A stretch of 64,000 bases of DNA from JAAFHB01 sp038236995 (GCA_038236995.1 JBBRZE010000001.1:82194-146193), one strand, 5' to 3'. Positions 9,072 to 18,099 are shown, counted from the stretch's first letter. The notes: generated by a model not told the origin, from the letters alone. Numbers and translations are program-made.

Positions 9072-9689
9072 TTATGCAATCGTTGCGATTTCATCGAATA
9101 AGCGACGTGGCCGGCGCGGATGCGAATGTTTTGACGAATCGAAATATCCCAGGCAAATAAGCATTACCGCTGTTTCGCTTTCTTTTAATCCAAATTCTTT
9201 ATGAATACCATCGAAATCAATTCCGCTCATCGGATGCGAATCCACTCCAAAATCGTGGGCCGCAATCATCAGCGACATTGCAAGTAGTCCGGCATTGCTT
9301 TCGGCAAATTTGAGTTTTCTTTCTTCTGACGAACCATAAAGATAGGCTGCGGCTCCCTTGGCCCCTGCAACCATTTCAGCTTTGCCCCCAACACTCTGAA
9401 GCATTTCTTCCCAAACCGGATTGGTGTCGGCAAAGCCATTTTTATCACCAACAATAATTAGTGTTACAGGTGCATCCAAAACTTTTTCCTGCTTATTGGC
9501 AAGTTCAAAAAGCCTTTGTTTGCCTGATTCTGTTTTGGCCGCGATAATTCTCCATGGTTGGAGATTGAAGGCCGACGGCGCTAAAACTGCCATGTTAATG
9601 ATCTCTTTTAACAGCTCCCCGCTAATGGATTTATTTTTATCAAAATAATTGACTGAACGTCTCTCGTTGAATAATGTTTTTGTTTCCAT
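9072..9689 (-). CDS. nitroreductase-family NAD(P)H oxidoreductase
   Basis: A 205-residue FMN-dependent nitroreductase. The N-terminal RRSVNYF and the PSAFNLQPWRIIAA segment are the FMN-binding motifs of the family, and the C-terminal LGYFDSSKHSHPRRPRRLFD stretch gives the second flavin contact. Such enzymes reduce nitro groups, quinones and other electrophiles. It is the first gene of a four-gene operon with DoxX, pirin and MarR genes. A perfect -7 promoter element is present 26 bp upstream of the ATG. Confidence 0.88.
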   Translation of the reverse strand: METKTLFNERRSVNYFDKNKSISGELLKEIINMAVLAPSAFNLQPWRIIAAKTESGKQRLFELANKQEKVLDAPVTLIIVGDKNGFADTNPVWEEMLQSVGGKAEMVAGAKGAAAYLYGSSEERKLKFAESNAGLLAMSLMIAAHDFGVDSHPMSGIDFDGIHKEFGLKESETAVMLICLGYFDSSKHSHPRRPRRLFDEIATIA

Positions 9690-9714
9690 ACAAATTGATA
9701 TTTAAAATACTTTG

Positions 9715-9741
9715 CAAATATAGGTGGAAACAATATATGTT
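9715..9741 (-). promoter_or_regulatory. putative promoter -7 element and MarR-type operator
   Basis: On the minus strand TATATTTG (9715-9722) matches the Bacteroidota -7 consensus TAnnTTTG, 26 bp upstream of the nitroreductase ATG. Next to it AACAATATATGTT (9729-9741) is an imperfect odd palindrome of the size bound by MarR dimers. Assignment to the MarR protein of this operon is inference. Confidence 0.4.
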
Positions 9742-9827
9742 GAAACATGTAATTAAAAATATTTTGAAATAATTTTAATTGACTGATTTTATATTGACTA
9801 AACAGCTTGTTTGCAACGATCTATTTG

Positions 9828-10736
9828 CTAGCCCCCGATACTCGCTACAATTCCAAATTCCTGAAAAATAGCGATAGCCCGCAATTGTGATGCTAAAGTG
9901 GGTTCTTCGAGGAGTATGAAATCTTCGGAACGGCCTAATTTCCCGTATTTGTTTTGGGCAATTTTATGGTAGGGAAGGAGGTTTACCATTTTCTTTTGAC
10001 CGGAAAGTGATGAAATAAATTGTGCAGTTGAGGTAATATTTTCGATATCGTCGTTTACGTTTCCTATCAGCGGAATCCGGATGATAATATTTGCCCCGGT
10101 TTCGGCCAGAACCTGGAGGTTTTCGAGGATCTTTTCGTTGGGAACGCCTGTCCATTTCCGATGCCTTTCCGAATCCATCATCTTGAGATCGTACAGAAAA
10201 AGATCGGTTCGTTTGGCTACTTCCAAAAGGAATGCGGTATTTGCCAGTCCTGCGGTATCAACAGCTCTGTGTATTCCTCTTTGTCCACATTCGTCGAGCA
10301 GTTCGATCAGAAAATCAGCATGCAATAAAGGTTCTCCTCCAGAGAAGGTTACACCGCCACCTGAATGATCAAAGAAGATCCGCTCTTTTTCGATCTCATC
10401 CATTATTCCGGCGATTGTTTCTGGTTTCCCCGATAGTTCAATGGCTTTTGTAGGGCAGACTTCGGCGCAATTACCGCATAGTTTGCAAAGTCCCGTGTCC
10501 GTAACAATCCCTTCGGAAGTCAGGGTCAATGCCTTTTGTGTACAAGCCATCACACAGGTTCCGCATCTGATGCATTTAGTGGGTGCATACATCCTTTCGG
10601 TTTCAGCCGAAATGCCTTCAGGATTGTGGCACCATGCGCAGTTGAGGTTACACCCTTTCAGAAAGATCACAATCCGGATTCCGGGACCGTCGTTGATCGC
10701 ATAGCGTTTAATATCGAAGATTAGAGGAGTTTGCAT
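9828..10736 (-). CDS. glycyl-radical enzyme activating protein (radical SAM)
   Basis: A 302-residue radical SAM activase. The cluster motif CNLNCAWC (Cys29, Cys33, Cys36; Cx3Cx2C) binds the 4Fe-4S that cleaves S-adenosylmethionine. An inserted two-cluster ferredoxin domain follows, with Cys55/58/61/65 and Cys84/87/90/94. The longer, two-cluster form is typical of activases for dehydratase and decarboxylase glycyl-radical enzymes rather than classical PFL. The ATG overlaps the stop of the upstream enzyme gene by 1 bp (TAATG), so the pair is translationally coupled and this protein should install the radical on its neighbour. A decayed copy of its 3' end lies at 7151-7253. Confidence 0.92.
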   Translation of the reverse strand: MQTPLIFDIKRYAINDGPGIRIVIFLKGCNLNCAWCHNPEGISAETERMYAPTKCIRCGTCVMACTQKALTLTSEGIVTDTGLCKLCGNCAEVCPTKAIELSGKPETIAGIMDEIEKERIFFDHSGGGVTFSGGEPLLHADFLIELLDECGQRGIHRAVDTAGLANTAFLLEVAKRTDLFLYDLKMMDSERHRKWTGVPNEKILENLQVLAETGANIIIRIPLIGNVNDDIENITSTAQFISSLSGQKKMVNLLPYHKIAQNKYGKLGRSEDFILLEEPTLASQLRAIAIFQEFGIVASIGG

Positions 10737-13198
10737 TAAAACGCAATATTTTCAGTTCGTTCAATCACTTCCTGTTGAAGATCAGCGTTCATATCATTAA
10801 AATAGTCGCTGTAACCAGCCATCCGAACCATCAGATCTTTGTAATCGGAAGGGCAAGCCTGTGCAGCAAGCAATGTTGCTGTATCGACAATATTAAACTG
10901 AATATGGTGTCCTCCGAGTGTAAAATAACTCCGGATCAGTTGCCCAAGCTTTTTGATATCTTCGTCTTTTCTCAATAAACCCGGAAGAAATCGCTGGTTC
11001 AACAACGTTCCACCCGATTTAACATGATCGAATTTAGTCAATGATTTCACAACAGCAGATGGTCCGTGCGTATCGGCACCATGCGAGGGAGAAGTTCCAT
11101 CCGAAATGGATTTTCCTGCCAGACGACCATTCGGAGTTGCCCCCATCACCTTCCCAAAATAGACATGACAGGTGGTCGACAACATATTCAGGTGATACTT
11201 TCCTCCTGGTTTGATATTGGGTTTTCCGTCGATCGCTTCGACGAGATCGTTGTATACCTTCACCGCAATTGAATCTGCAGCGTCATCATCATTTCCGAAG
11301 AAAGGTGTTCGGTTCATAATCGTCTGACGCAGCACTTCCTCTCCTTCGAAGTTATTCAGAACCGCTTTCAATACACGGTCCATATCAAAATTATGGTCTT
11401 CGAAAACATGTTTTTGAAGAGCGGCGAGACTGTCGGTAACAGTTCCCAGTCCGCAGCACTGAATATAGCTTGTGTTATAGCGAGGTCCGCCATCGTAGTA
11501 GTCTTTGCCGCGGCTCACGCAGTCCTCAATCACCACCGAGAGGAAAGGGGCAGGAGCATATTTGGCAAACATCCGGTCGATGTAATTACTTACCTTCATC
11601 TTTAGTTCAACCACGTAGTGAAGTTGTTTCAAAAAGGCATCATAGAGTTCTTCGTAGGTTAAGAAAGTTCGTGGATCGCCCGTTTCTGGCCCAACCCGGA
11701 TACCTGTAACCGGATTGATTCCGTTGTTAAGGGTTACTTCCATAATCTTGGGAACATTCAGGTAACCTGTAAGTAAATAGGCTTCCTTGCCGAAAGCGCC
11801 CACTTCGATGCAACCACTGCATCCCCCTTCACGTGCATCCTGGAGCGATTTGCCCTGGCGCAGCAATTCGAGAATGTAGATATCAGGATTAAAGACAGAA
11901 GGGTAACCATGTCCCTGGCGGATCACACACGTGGCAGCATTCAGAAATTTGTCGGGCGTTTTGGCGCTGATGTGAACCGAGCTTCCCGGCTGCAAAATAT
12001 GCAGTTCCTCAATCACCTCGAGCATGATATACGAAACCTCACTTGTGCCGTCGCTTCCATCGCTTTTTACACCGCCTATGTTGATGTTCGTAAAATCGTT
12101 GTAGGTTCCGCTTTCGCGTGCTGTGATTCCGACTTTAGGTGGTGCAGGATGGTTGTTGACCTTTATCCAGAAACAGGAGATTAACTCTTTAGCCTGATCG
12201 CGTGTGAGGGTTCCTTCAGCGATTTCGTTGTAATAAAAAGGCGCCAGGTGCTGGTCGAAATGACCCGGATTCATTGCATCCCAGCCGTTCAGTTCGGTAA
12301 TGGTTCCAAGATGTACAAACCAGTACATCTGGATGGCTTCCCACAGATTGCGGGGGGCATTGGCCGGTACCCAACGGCAAACTTCTGCAATTTTCAGCAG
12401 TTCGGCTTTCCGCATCAGATCAGGTTCTTTTTTGGCATGTTCTTCAGCCAGGTCGGCATGGCGTTCTGCAAAAACGATAACGGCATCGCATGAAATATCC
12501 ATAGCTTTCCACTCTTCGGCTTTGTCCGTAGCCTCAGGATCGTTCAGGTAATCAAGTGCAGCAAGATTGGCAGCAATTTCGCGTTTGTAACCGAGCATCC
12601 CTTTCTGGTAGATTTTCCCGTCGAGTGCGGTATGCCCAGGTGCGCGTTGTTCCATAAATTCGGTAAACATACCCGCTTCGTAAGCCGCTTTCCATTCCGG
12701 TGGAACATGACTGAAAATCCGTTCACGCTGGGTTTTTCCTTCCCAGTAAGGGATTATTTCGCGGGCATAGGTATCAATATCTTCCTGGCTGATTGTATAG
12801 CGTTGCAATTCACGTGTATTCAAAACATTTAGATCTTCAATACTGTGGCAGGTCAGTTCCGGAAAGGTGGGAACGCATTTAGGTCTTGGTCCTCGCTCGC
12901 CGACAATCAGTTCCCCTTCGCCAAAATAGATGGCTTTCTTCCTGCAGTGATCGAGAAAGTTGGCTGCCCGCATCACCGGAACAGAAAGCTTCCCGTAGTT
13001 CTCACGGTAAAAAGCGGTTTCGTGCAGCGCCCGTTCGATCGATAAAGTTGGTACGGCATCGACACTCAGTTTGCGGAGTTTCTGAATGCGTTCGTTCATC
13101 CCCGGACCAATGGGATTATTTTTGGGCGGATAGAAATTGCCTTCTGTTGATGCTGCTCTTTCAGGAGTTTCTTCATGCAGGATTATTTTCTCGAACAT
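10736..13198 (-). CDS. hypD: glycyl radical enzyme, probable trans-4-hydroxy-L-proline dehydratase
   Basis: An 820-residue glycyl radical enzyme. The catalytic motif GCIE gives Cys463 and Glu465, and the radical site is Gly795 in VRMAGYSDY. Against the active-site residues I recall for Clostridioides difficile HypD, the match holds with a constant offset of 29: Phe181, His189, Asp307, Ser363, Phe369, Cys463, Glu465 and Tyr479. This supports dehydration of trans-4-hydroxy-L-proline to pyrroline-5-carboxylate, which a ProC-type reductase elsewhere would turn into proline. The first 33 residues form an extension; translation could also start at Met34. It requires the coupled activase and strictly anoxic conditions. 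Other dehydratase or decarboxylase members of the family are less likely. Confidence 0.85.
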   Translation of the reverse strand: MFEKIILHEETPERAASTEGNFYPPKNNPIGPGMNERIQKLRKLSVDAVPTLSIERALHETAFYRENYGKLSVPVMRAANFLDHCRKKAIYFGEGELIVGERGPRPKCVPTFPELTCHSIEDLNVLNTRELQRYTISQEDIDTYAREIIPYWEGKTQRERIFSHVPPEWKAAYEAGMFTEFMEQRAPGHTALDGKIYQKGMLGYKREIAANLAALDYLNDPEATDKAEEWKAMDISCDAVIVFAERHADLAEEHAKKEPDLMRKAELLKIAEVCRWVPANAPRNLWEAIQMYWFVHLGTITELNGWDAMNPGHFDQHLAPFYYNEIAEGTLTRDQAKELISCFWIKVNNHPAPPKVGITARESGTYNDFTNINIGGVKSDGSDGTSEVSYIMLEVIEELHILQPGSSVHISAKTPDKFLNAATCVIRQGHGYPSVFNPDIYILELLRQGKSLQDAREGGCSGCIEVGAFGKEAYLLTGYLNVPKIMEVTLNNGINPVTGIRVGPETGDPRTFLTYEELYDAFLKQLHYVVELKMKVSNYIDRMFAKYAPAPFLSVVIEDCVSRGKDYYDGGPRYNTSYIQCCGLGTVTDSLAALQKHVFEDHNFDMDRVLKAVLNNFEGEEVLRQTIMNRTPFFGNDDDAADSIAVKVYNDLVEAIDGKPNIKPGGKYHLNMLSTTCHVYFGKVMGATPNGRLAGKSISDGTSPSHGADTHGPSAVVKSLTKFDHVKSGGTLLNQRFLPGLLRKDEDIKKLGQLIRSYFTLGGHHIQFNIVDTATLLAAQACPSDYKDLMVRMAGYSDYFNDMNADLQQEVIERTENIAF

Positions 13199-13241
13199 GG
13201 CTTTCCGGTTTTAAATTGGTTGAAATAAGAAATTGACTGGA

Positions 13242-13270
13242 TTCCGATCTGTTAAAAATCAGGATCGGAA
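13242..13270. promoter_or_regulatory. inverted repeat in the hypD/dlgD divergent promoter region
   Basis: TTCCGATC (13242-13249) and GATCGGAA (13263-13270) form an exact 8-bp inverted repeat with a 13-bp spacer, 44 bp upstream of the glycyl radical enzyme start, in the 264-bp gap between two divergent genes. It is a candidate operator or 5' UTR hairpin. The regulator is unknown. Confidence 0.35.
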
Positions 13271-13462
13271 CAAAAAGAAAAACGTGCGGGGAGCCGTTTA
13301 ATTATAGAACATCAGGCAATTGAATAATCGCCGATAGGTTTTAAGAAGCGTTGTCCGGTAAATTGTTTTTTTCATGTGCTTTGACAGAATAATCAATTAT
13401 CTTCCCAACAAAAATAGTGATAAAAATCTATTTTTGAGGTTCTCTCAAACAAACGTATAAAA

Positions 13463-14482
13463 ATGGAAGATTCCAATACAATCAGAATACCTGCGGTACA
13501 AATGGAAGCCGAGTTTACCCGAATATTGCTGAAACATGGTTTCCGTGAAGATAAAGCAATTAGGTGCGCGTCTCTCTTTACGACCAATAGCGTGGACGGT
13601 ATTTTGTCGCACGGTGTGAACCGGTTCTCCCGGTTCGTAAAGTATGTCATCAGTGGCCTGGTTGATGTTGATGCAGAACCGATGCTCGTTCATTCTTCAG
13701 GTGCTGTTGAACAATGGAATGGCAATTTGGGACCTGGTCCGCTGAATGCCTTTAAATGTACCGAACGTGCGATGGAACTTGCCCGGAATTCAGGCATCGG
13801 ATGCGTGGCCTTGAGCAATACCAATCATTGGATGCGTGGGGGAACTTACGGATGGAAGGCGGCAAAGGCTGGTTTTGTTTTTATTGGCTGGACCAATACG
13901 ATCGGATTGATGCCGGCATGGGGAGCAACGGATAATAAACTCGGGAATAATCCGCTGGTTATCGCGGTACCTTATGGGGATGAAGCGATTGTTCTGGATA
14001 TGGCCATGAGTCAGTATTCATATGGTAAAATGGAGACGAAGGCGTTAGACCATTCGATGCTCGATTTTCCGGGAGGATACAATTCGTCCAACGAACTTAC
14101 CCGCGATCCGTCGGAAATTCTCGTTTCGAAACGTCCGTTACCGATTGGATTCTGGAAGGGGTCGGGACTTACTTTATTGCTCGATATCATGGCTGCTATT
14201 TTATCGGGTGGTCTGTCAACAGGCGAGATCAGTAAAAAAAAGGATGAGTCTGGTGTATCCCAGGTTTTTATTGCTTTTGATGTCAGCAAACTTGAGAACT
14301 TCCCTTCCATTCGAAACACGATATCCGAAATCATTGCAGATTATAAAGAATCTGTTCCGGTTGATGAAAAATCAAACATACGGTATCCGGGGGAGCAGAT
14401 TTTGAAGATCAGGGCTGCAAATCTGCTGGATGGTATTCTTGTGAACAGGGGGGTTTGGAATGAAGTTTTAAGCTTGGGTTAG
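13463..14482 (+). CDS. dlgD: malate/L-lactate dehydrogenase-family oxidoreductase, 2,3-diketo-L-gulonate reductase-like
   Basis: A 339-residue NAD(P)-dependent reductase of the Ldh_2 family. It closely follows E. coli YiaK/DlgD as I remember it: SHGVNRFSRF, NTNHWMRGGTYGW (with the catalytic His), MPAWGATDNKLGNNP, and the later GFWKGSGLTLLLD. YiaK reduces 2,3-diketo-L-gulonate to 3-keto-L-gulonate with NADH in L-ascorbate or L-lyxose use. The same family contains pyrroline-2-carboxylate reductases, worth keeping in mind given the hydroxyproline enzyme divergently encoded 264 bp away, but the motif match is to YiaK. No other ascorbate genes are in the window. Confidence 0.75.
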   Translation: MEDSNTIRIPAVQMEAEFTRILLKHGFREDKAIRCASLFTTNSVDGILSHGVNRFSRFVKYVISGLVDVDAEPMLVHSSGAVEQWNGNLGPGPLNAFKCTERAMELARNSGIGCVALSNTNHWMRGGTYGWKAAKAGFVFIGWTNTIGLMPAWGATDNKLGNNPLVIAVPYGDEAIVLDMAMSQYSYGKMETKALDHSMLDFPGGYNSSNELTRDPSEILVSKRPLPIGFWKGSGLTLLLDIMAAILSGGLSTGEISKKKDESGVSQVFIAFDVSKLENFPSIRNTISEIIADYKESVPVDEKSNIRYPGEQILKIRAANLLDGILVNRGVWNEVLSLG

Positions 14483-14543
14483 TCTGTGAATTAGACTGAA
14501 AAATAAGTTTTTAGCAGGGAATATTGGATGGTCAAAAAATAAA

Positions 14544-14580
14544 TGCCACCATTCCGCTTTTGCAGAATGATGGCAAGTAA
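14544..14580. terminator. intrinsic terminator between convergent genes
   Basis: A stem of 14 bases (TGCCACCATTCCGC pairing with GCAGAATGATGGCA, two mismatched or G-U positions) with a TTTT loop, between the convergent diketogulonate-reductase-like and GreA/GreB-like genes, preceded by an A-run on the left. Confidence 0.6.
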
Positions 14581-14605
14581 AATCGTTTTCGGCGTAGTCT
14601 AATAA

Positions 14606-15016
14606 CTACATATTGAAATCGCCTGATGCTTCAGGTTGGAAAATAATTTCGTCAATCGTGATTTTGGTGAGACCGGCAGGAACAAGCCACTCAATTTCAT
14701 CTCCAACTTTATAACCAATAAGCGCAGTTGCGATTGGTGAAAAAATCGATATTTTATTCTTTTTCAGATCTGCCTTATCCGGATAGACAATCTGAAATTC
14801 AACCTGTTTGTTAATATTTGAGAAACTAATTTTCACAATAGAATTCATCGTTACAATATTACCAGGAATCTCTTGTGGTTCAACAATTTTGGCAGAATTC
14901 AACTCTTTTAGTAAATTTTCTGCTTCGGATGCACTTATCGATTTAAATAGTTTTGCATCGCTAAGGCATTGTTTAATCCTTGAATAATCAAGCCTATTCA
15001 AAATGATCTTACTCAT
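14606..15016 (-). CDS. GreA/GreB-family protein (Rnk-like)
   Basis: A 136-residue protein with a short N-terminal helical region and a C-terminal GreA/GreB FKBP-like domain (about residues 50-130), including the family signature ISIFSPIATALIGYKVGDEI. It lacks the long N-terminal coiled coil of true GreA, so it resembles Rnk and other small secondary-channel or RNA-polymerase-associated regulators. It may bind RNA polymerase; the target is not known. It appears to be a single-gene unit. Confidence 0.82.
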   Translation of the reverse strand: MSKIILNRLDYSRIKQCLSDAKLFKSISASEAENLLKELNSAKIVEPQEIPGNIVTMNSIVKISFSNINKQVEFQIVYPDKADLKKNKISIFSPIATALIGYKVGDEIEWLVPAGLTKITIDEIIFQPEASGDFNM

Positions 15017-15075
15017 GATTTTCTTGTTTATAAATTTTTACTATCAAATCATACAAAGATACCCTTTATTTGAAC

Positions 15076-15219
15076 TTAAACACTGTTAATTCTGCTTGCA
15101 GGTACAACAAATAAAGGCACGCTTTCCAAATTCGCTGGAATTGTAGTTTCAGGTGGCAAATCATGATTGCCAAAAACGAATTTTGCAGGTCTTGACTGTG
15201 AATAACCCACATCCCACAT
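15076..15219 (-). CDS. small ORF or gene remnant, 47 codons
   Basis: A short open frame (ATG at 15219, TAA at 15076-15078) reads MWDVGYSQSRPAKFVFGNHD and ends FVVPASRINSV. The composition looks protein-coding, unlike a random frame, but I do not recognise it. It may be the C-terminal end of a lost gene. Confidence 0.25.
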   Translation of the reverse strand: MWDVGYSQSRPAKFVFGNHDLPPETTIPANLESVPLFVVPASRINSV

Positions 15220-15254
15220 TTACTTATCCGTATTGATTTACCATTACCTGTTTT

Positions 15255-16175
15255 CTAGTTTGGTGTATAAACCGAGGCAAAAGTCCTATGAATTCCTTTT
15301 GAATACTTCACTTTCGGATATCCGAATATCACAAATAATCCTTCGCGGCTTGCGAATTTAATCCCCTGTTTCTCGCGGAACGCTTTCGCTTTCTTTCCGC
15401 TTTGTATCATCGGGTGAATGCCGCCCAGCATACAGGTTCCCAGTCCAAGTGATTCACCGGCAATCATTGCGAAGGTGGCAGCAATCAGCGGATCAGCGGG
15501 GTCGCAATAGGGCGAGCCATAGAAATACATGGCCATGGGCGCATCATAGGTTACAAGGTCGACCCCCTTTTTCATGTTCCCGATGTAAATATCAAACATT
15601 GGTTTAACAAACCGGACGAACAAATCGTTATTTGATTTGCTAATAAATGGTCGCAGGAGAGCAAGGAACCATTTGGAAACAATCCATTGAATACTCTCAA
15701 GATAGGCGCAGAAGTCGTTGGAAAACTTCCTCACTTTTTCAGGAGTATCGAGCATCAAAATATTAACATCCGATGGAGGAATTCCCATTGGTGCAGTACT
15801 GGCCGCGTTGAGGATTTTTTCGATTAGCTCTTTTTCTAAGGGCATATCCTTAAATTCCCGCATGCTTCGCCTTCTTTTCAGCAAGTTAAGTAATTCATCA
15901 TAACCTGCTGCTGTTTCCTTTTTTGGCAAGACGAACAGATCGTCAGAGGATAGCTCCCGTCCATGAATTTCAATGGCTCCGGTCGGACAAATGGCCATAC
16001 AATGACCGCAGCCAATGCAGCCAAATAAGGGGACCTCGGTTAGTGCAACCTTTTCATCCGCCATCTGCAAACTGAAATCTTTGCAAACAGAAACGCACAA
16101 TCCGCATCCGTTGCATTTTTCGGGATAGATAGTTATTTTCCCTTTTTCCCGGGTTCTTGAAGTAGGAATTGACAT
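15255..16175 (-). CDS. nitroreductase with N-terminal two-cluster ferredoxin domain
   Basis: A 306-residue fusion. Residues about 14-75 form a 2[4Fe-4S] ferredoxin (CNGCGLCVSVCKDF, then CIGCGHCMAICPTGAIE); residues about 90-300 form a nitroreductase fold, with RRRSMREFKD and the APMGIPPSDVNI segment for FMN binding. The ferredoxin part should pass single electrons to the flavin. This architecture is common in anaerobes, with unknown natural substrates. A strong AGGAGG ribosome site lies just before the ATG at 16175, unusual for Bacteroidota and good support for the start. Confidence 0.9.
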   Translation of the reverse strand: MSIPTSRTREKGKITIYPEKCNGCGLCVSVCKDFSLQMADEKVALTEVPLFGCIGCGHCMAICPTGAIEIHGRELSSDDLFVLPKKETAAGYDELLNLLKRRRSMREFKDMPLEKELIEKILNAASTAPMGIPPSDVNILMLDTPEKVRKFSNDFCAYLESIQWIVSKWFLALLRPFISKSNNDLFVRFVKPMFDIYIGNMKKGVDLVTYDAPMAMYFYGSPYCDPADPLIAATFAMIAGESLGLGTCMLGGIHPMIQSGKKAKAFREKQGIKFASREGLFVIFGYPKVKYSKGIHRTFASVYTPN

Positions 16176-16232
16176 TGTAGTTCCTCCTGTTTTGTTATTT
16201 TTCTGCGATAACCAACATAAATAAACGTATTG

Positions 16233-16613
16233 CTATCTTACCGTTACGGTAATATTCTTTGTATTAACCGTAGATGCCGGATCCCACGGGCGGCAATACT
16301 CCAATTTAATTGTATCGGTCCCGCTTTTTAACCCTCTAAATTTCCATATTTCTTTTCCGCCACTTCCTGTTAAAGCGGGGGCATTGGGAATATACTCTGT
16401 GCCAGTTGAGTCAACAATTGAAACAGATTCTTTATTTGTCCATTTCCAGGCAAATCCGGTAGTCGGATTCGAATCTAGCTCAATTTGGAAGCTGTCATTA
16501 ATCGCAATTTCATAGTTCGTTTCCATATTATAAGAATTAATTTTTTTGTTTTCTGAGCAGTAAGAAAGAATCAATAACAATGAGAACAGAGTGATTGATA
16601 GTGTTTCCTTCTT
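16233..16613 (-). CDS. chagasin-like (I42) protease inhibitor lipoprotein, start codon unclear
   Basis: The mature part carries the three loops of the chagasin family, which insert into papain-like cysteine proteases: NPTTGFAWKW, the glycine-rich TGSGGKEIW and the C-terminal RPWDP. The sequence upstream reads as a lipoprotein signal (KKETLSITLFSLLLILSYC, lipobox LSYC) right after a TAG at 16614-16616, with no ATG. Only TTG codons inside the signal (such as 16580) could start it, which would shorten the signal peptide. The gene may have lost its start codon, or uses a rare start. The coordinates give the full open frame. Confidence 0.7.
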   Translation of the reverse strand, partial: KKETLSITLFSLLLILSYCSENKKINSYNMETNYEIAINDSFQIELDSNPTTGFAWKWTNKESVSIVDSTGTEYIPNAPALTGSGGKEIWKFRGLKSGTDTIKLEYCRPWDPASTVNTKNITVTVR

Positions 16614-16740
16614 CTAATCAAAGATAAGGAAATAAAAACGGAGTGAGAAAAAGCTTCACCTGGTAATTTGCTAGTTCTGTTAAAAAAAAATACCTTGCGC
16701 GTTCGTTTTCAATCTTGCAACTAATCTTCAAATCTTGTAA

Positions 16741-17949
16741 ATGATTCATCTCGATATTCCCCCTAAAGAATATATACGCGGACTTAGGGCAGTCAATGAT
16801 TCAATCGTTTATCCTCCACCTGGGAAAGAAATATTGATTAAGGAAGTTGACTCAAAAAGGATGCTGAAGCAATTTATTTATTTGCCTGCAGCTATTCATA
16901 AAGATCACTTCAATTGGGTTCCCCCGATTTATATAGATGAATGGGAGTTTTTCAATCCGAAGAAAAATTTGTCCTTCCAATCATGCGAAACCATCATGTT
17001 GCTTGCTTACCGTTCAAATGAGGTTGTGGGCCGAATTATGGGTCTTGTTCATTTGAAATATAATGCATTGCATAACGAGAAGCATGCACGTTTTGCTTTT
17101 TTTGAAACATACAACGACGACGAAGTTGCAGCAGCTTTATTTGGGGCAGTTGAAAACTGGGGGAGGGAAAAAGGGATGGAGCAAATTGTAGGACCTTTGG
17201 CTTTTTCAGAAAAAGATCCTCAAGGCATTCTTATTGACGGGTTCGACGAGCCGGTCGTTATAGCTTCGAACTGCAATTTCCCCTATCAGTCTGAATTGAT
17301 TGAAAAGAATGGTTATTCAAAAAAAGCTGATCTGGTGGTTTACCAGATTAAAATTCCTGATCCGCTTCCTGAATTTTACAAGAAGATTCAGGAACGAGCT
17401 TTACGAATGAATCCAGGGCTGCATGTTCTCGAATTTACTTCCCGAAGAAAGGTAAGGCCTTATATTTATTCGGTTCTGCGTCTTCTTAATCTGACCTTTA
17501 CCGAAATTTTTGGCTTTATTCCTTTTTCGGAAAAGGAGATGGACAATTTTGCCAACCGTTACCTTTTTCTGATCAACCCACGTTTTATTAAGCTGATTGT
17601 TACCGACAAGAATGAATTAGTGGCGTTTGTTGTTGGTATGGCTCATATTGGTGATGGTATTATTGCGGCCAAAGGCAAGCTATTTCCCTTCGGAATTTTC
17701 AAAATTTTTGCAGCTGCACGGAAATCGAAACAATTGAATTTGTTGCTTGGAGGAATCGATCCTGCATACCGAGGCAAAGGACTTGATGTAATGATGGGTG
17801 CCAGGATGATGGAAACAGCAACCAAACTTGGGAAAACTATGCTTGATTCACACCTTGAACTGGAAGATAATAAAAAGGTTAGGTCCGAAATGGAAAAAAT
17901 GGGGGGGCAGGTTTACAAACGATTCAGAATTTCTAGCAAGAACTTATAG
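16741..17949 (+). CDS. GNAT-fold acyltransferase-like protein
   Basis: A 402-residue cytoplasmic protein with no membrane helix. Two stretches look like acyl-CoA N-acyltransferase halves: residues about 25-200, with EVVGRIMGLVHLKYN and EKDPQGILIDGFDEP, and residues about 290-395, with LLLGGIDPAYRGKGLDVMM (the R/Q-x-x-G-x-G/A-like acyl-CoA pyrophosphate loop). It belongs to a conserved family of uncharacterised GNAT-like proteins in Bacteroidota. The acceptor is unknown. It is transcribed alone. Confidence 0.65.
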   Translation: MIHLDIPPKEYIRGLRAVNDSIVYPPPGKEILIKEVDSKRMLKQFIYLPAAIHKDHFNWVPPIYIDEWEFFNPKKNLSFQSCETIMLLAYRSNEVVGRIMGLVHLKYNALHNEKHARFAFFETYNDDEVAAALFGAVENWGREKGMEQIVGPLAFSEKDPQGILIDGFDEPVVIASNCNFPYQSELIEKNGYSKKADLVVYQIKIPDPLPEFYKKIQERALRMNPGLHVLEFTSRRKVRPYIYSVLRLLNLTFTEIFGFIPFSEKEMDNFANRYLFLINPRFIKLIVTDKNELVAFVVGMAHIGDGIIAAKGKLFPFGIFKIFAAARKSKQLNLLLGGIDPAYRGKGLDVMMGARMMETATKLGKTMLDSHLELEDNKKVRSEMEKMGGQVYKRFRISSKNL

Positions 17950-18099
17950 GATCAAAAAGTTCAAAGCTAAAGATTAGGGTGAAAAGTGAAATGGTTTTCA
18001 AATGGTCGGATTTGCTTATCCTGCCTTTTCTAACCTTTTCCTCTTCTCCTTTTCGCTACTTCAAATAAGTTAAAGATAATTTCGATACTGGATCGAAAA

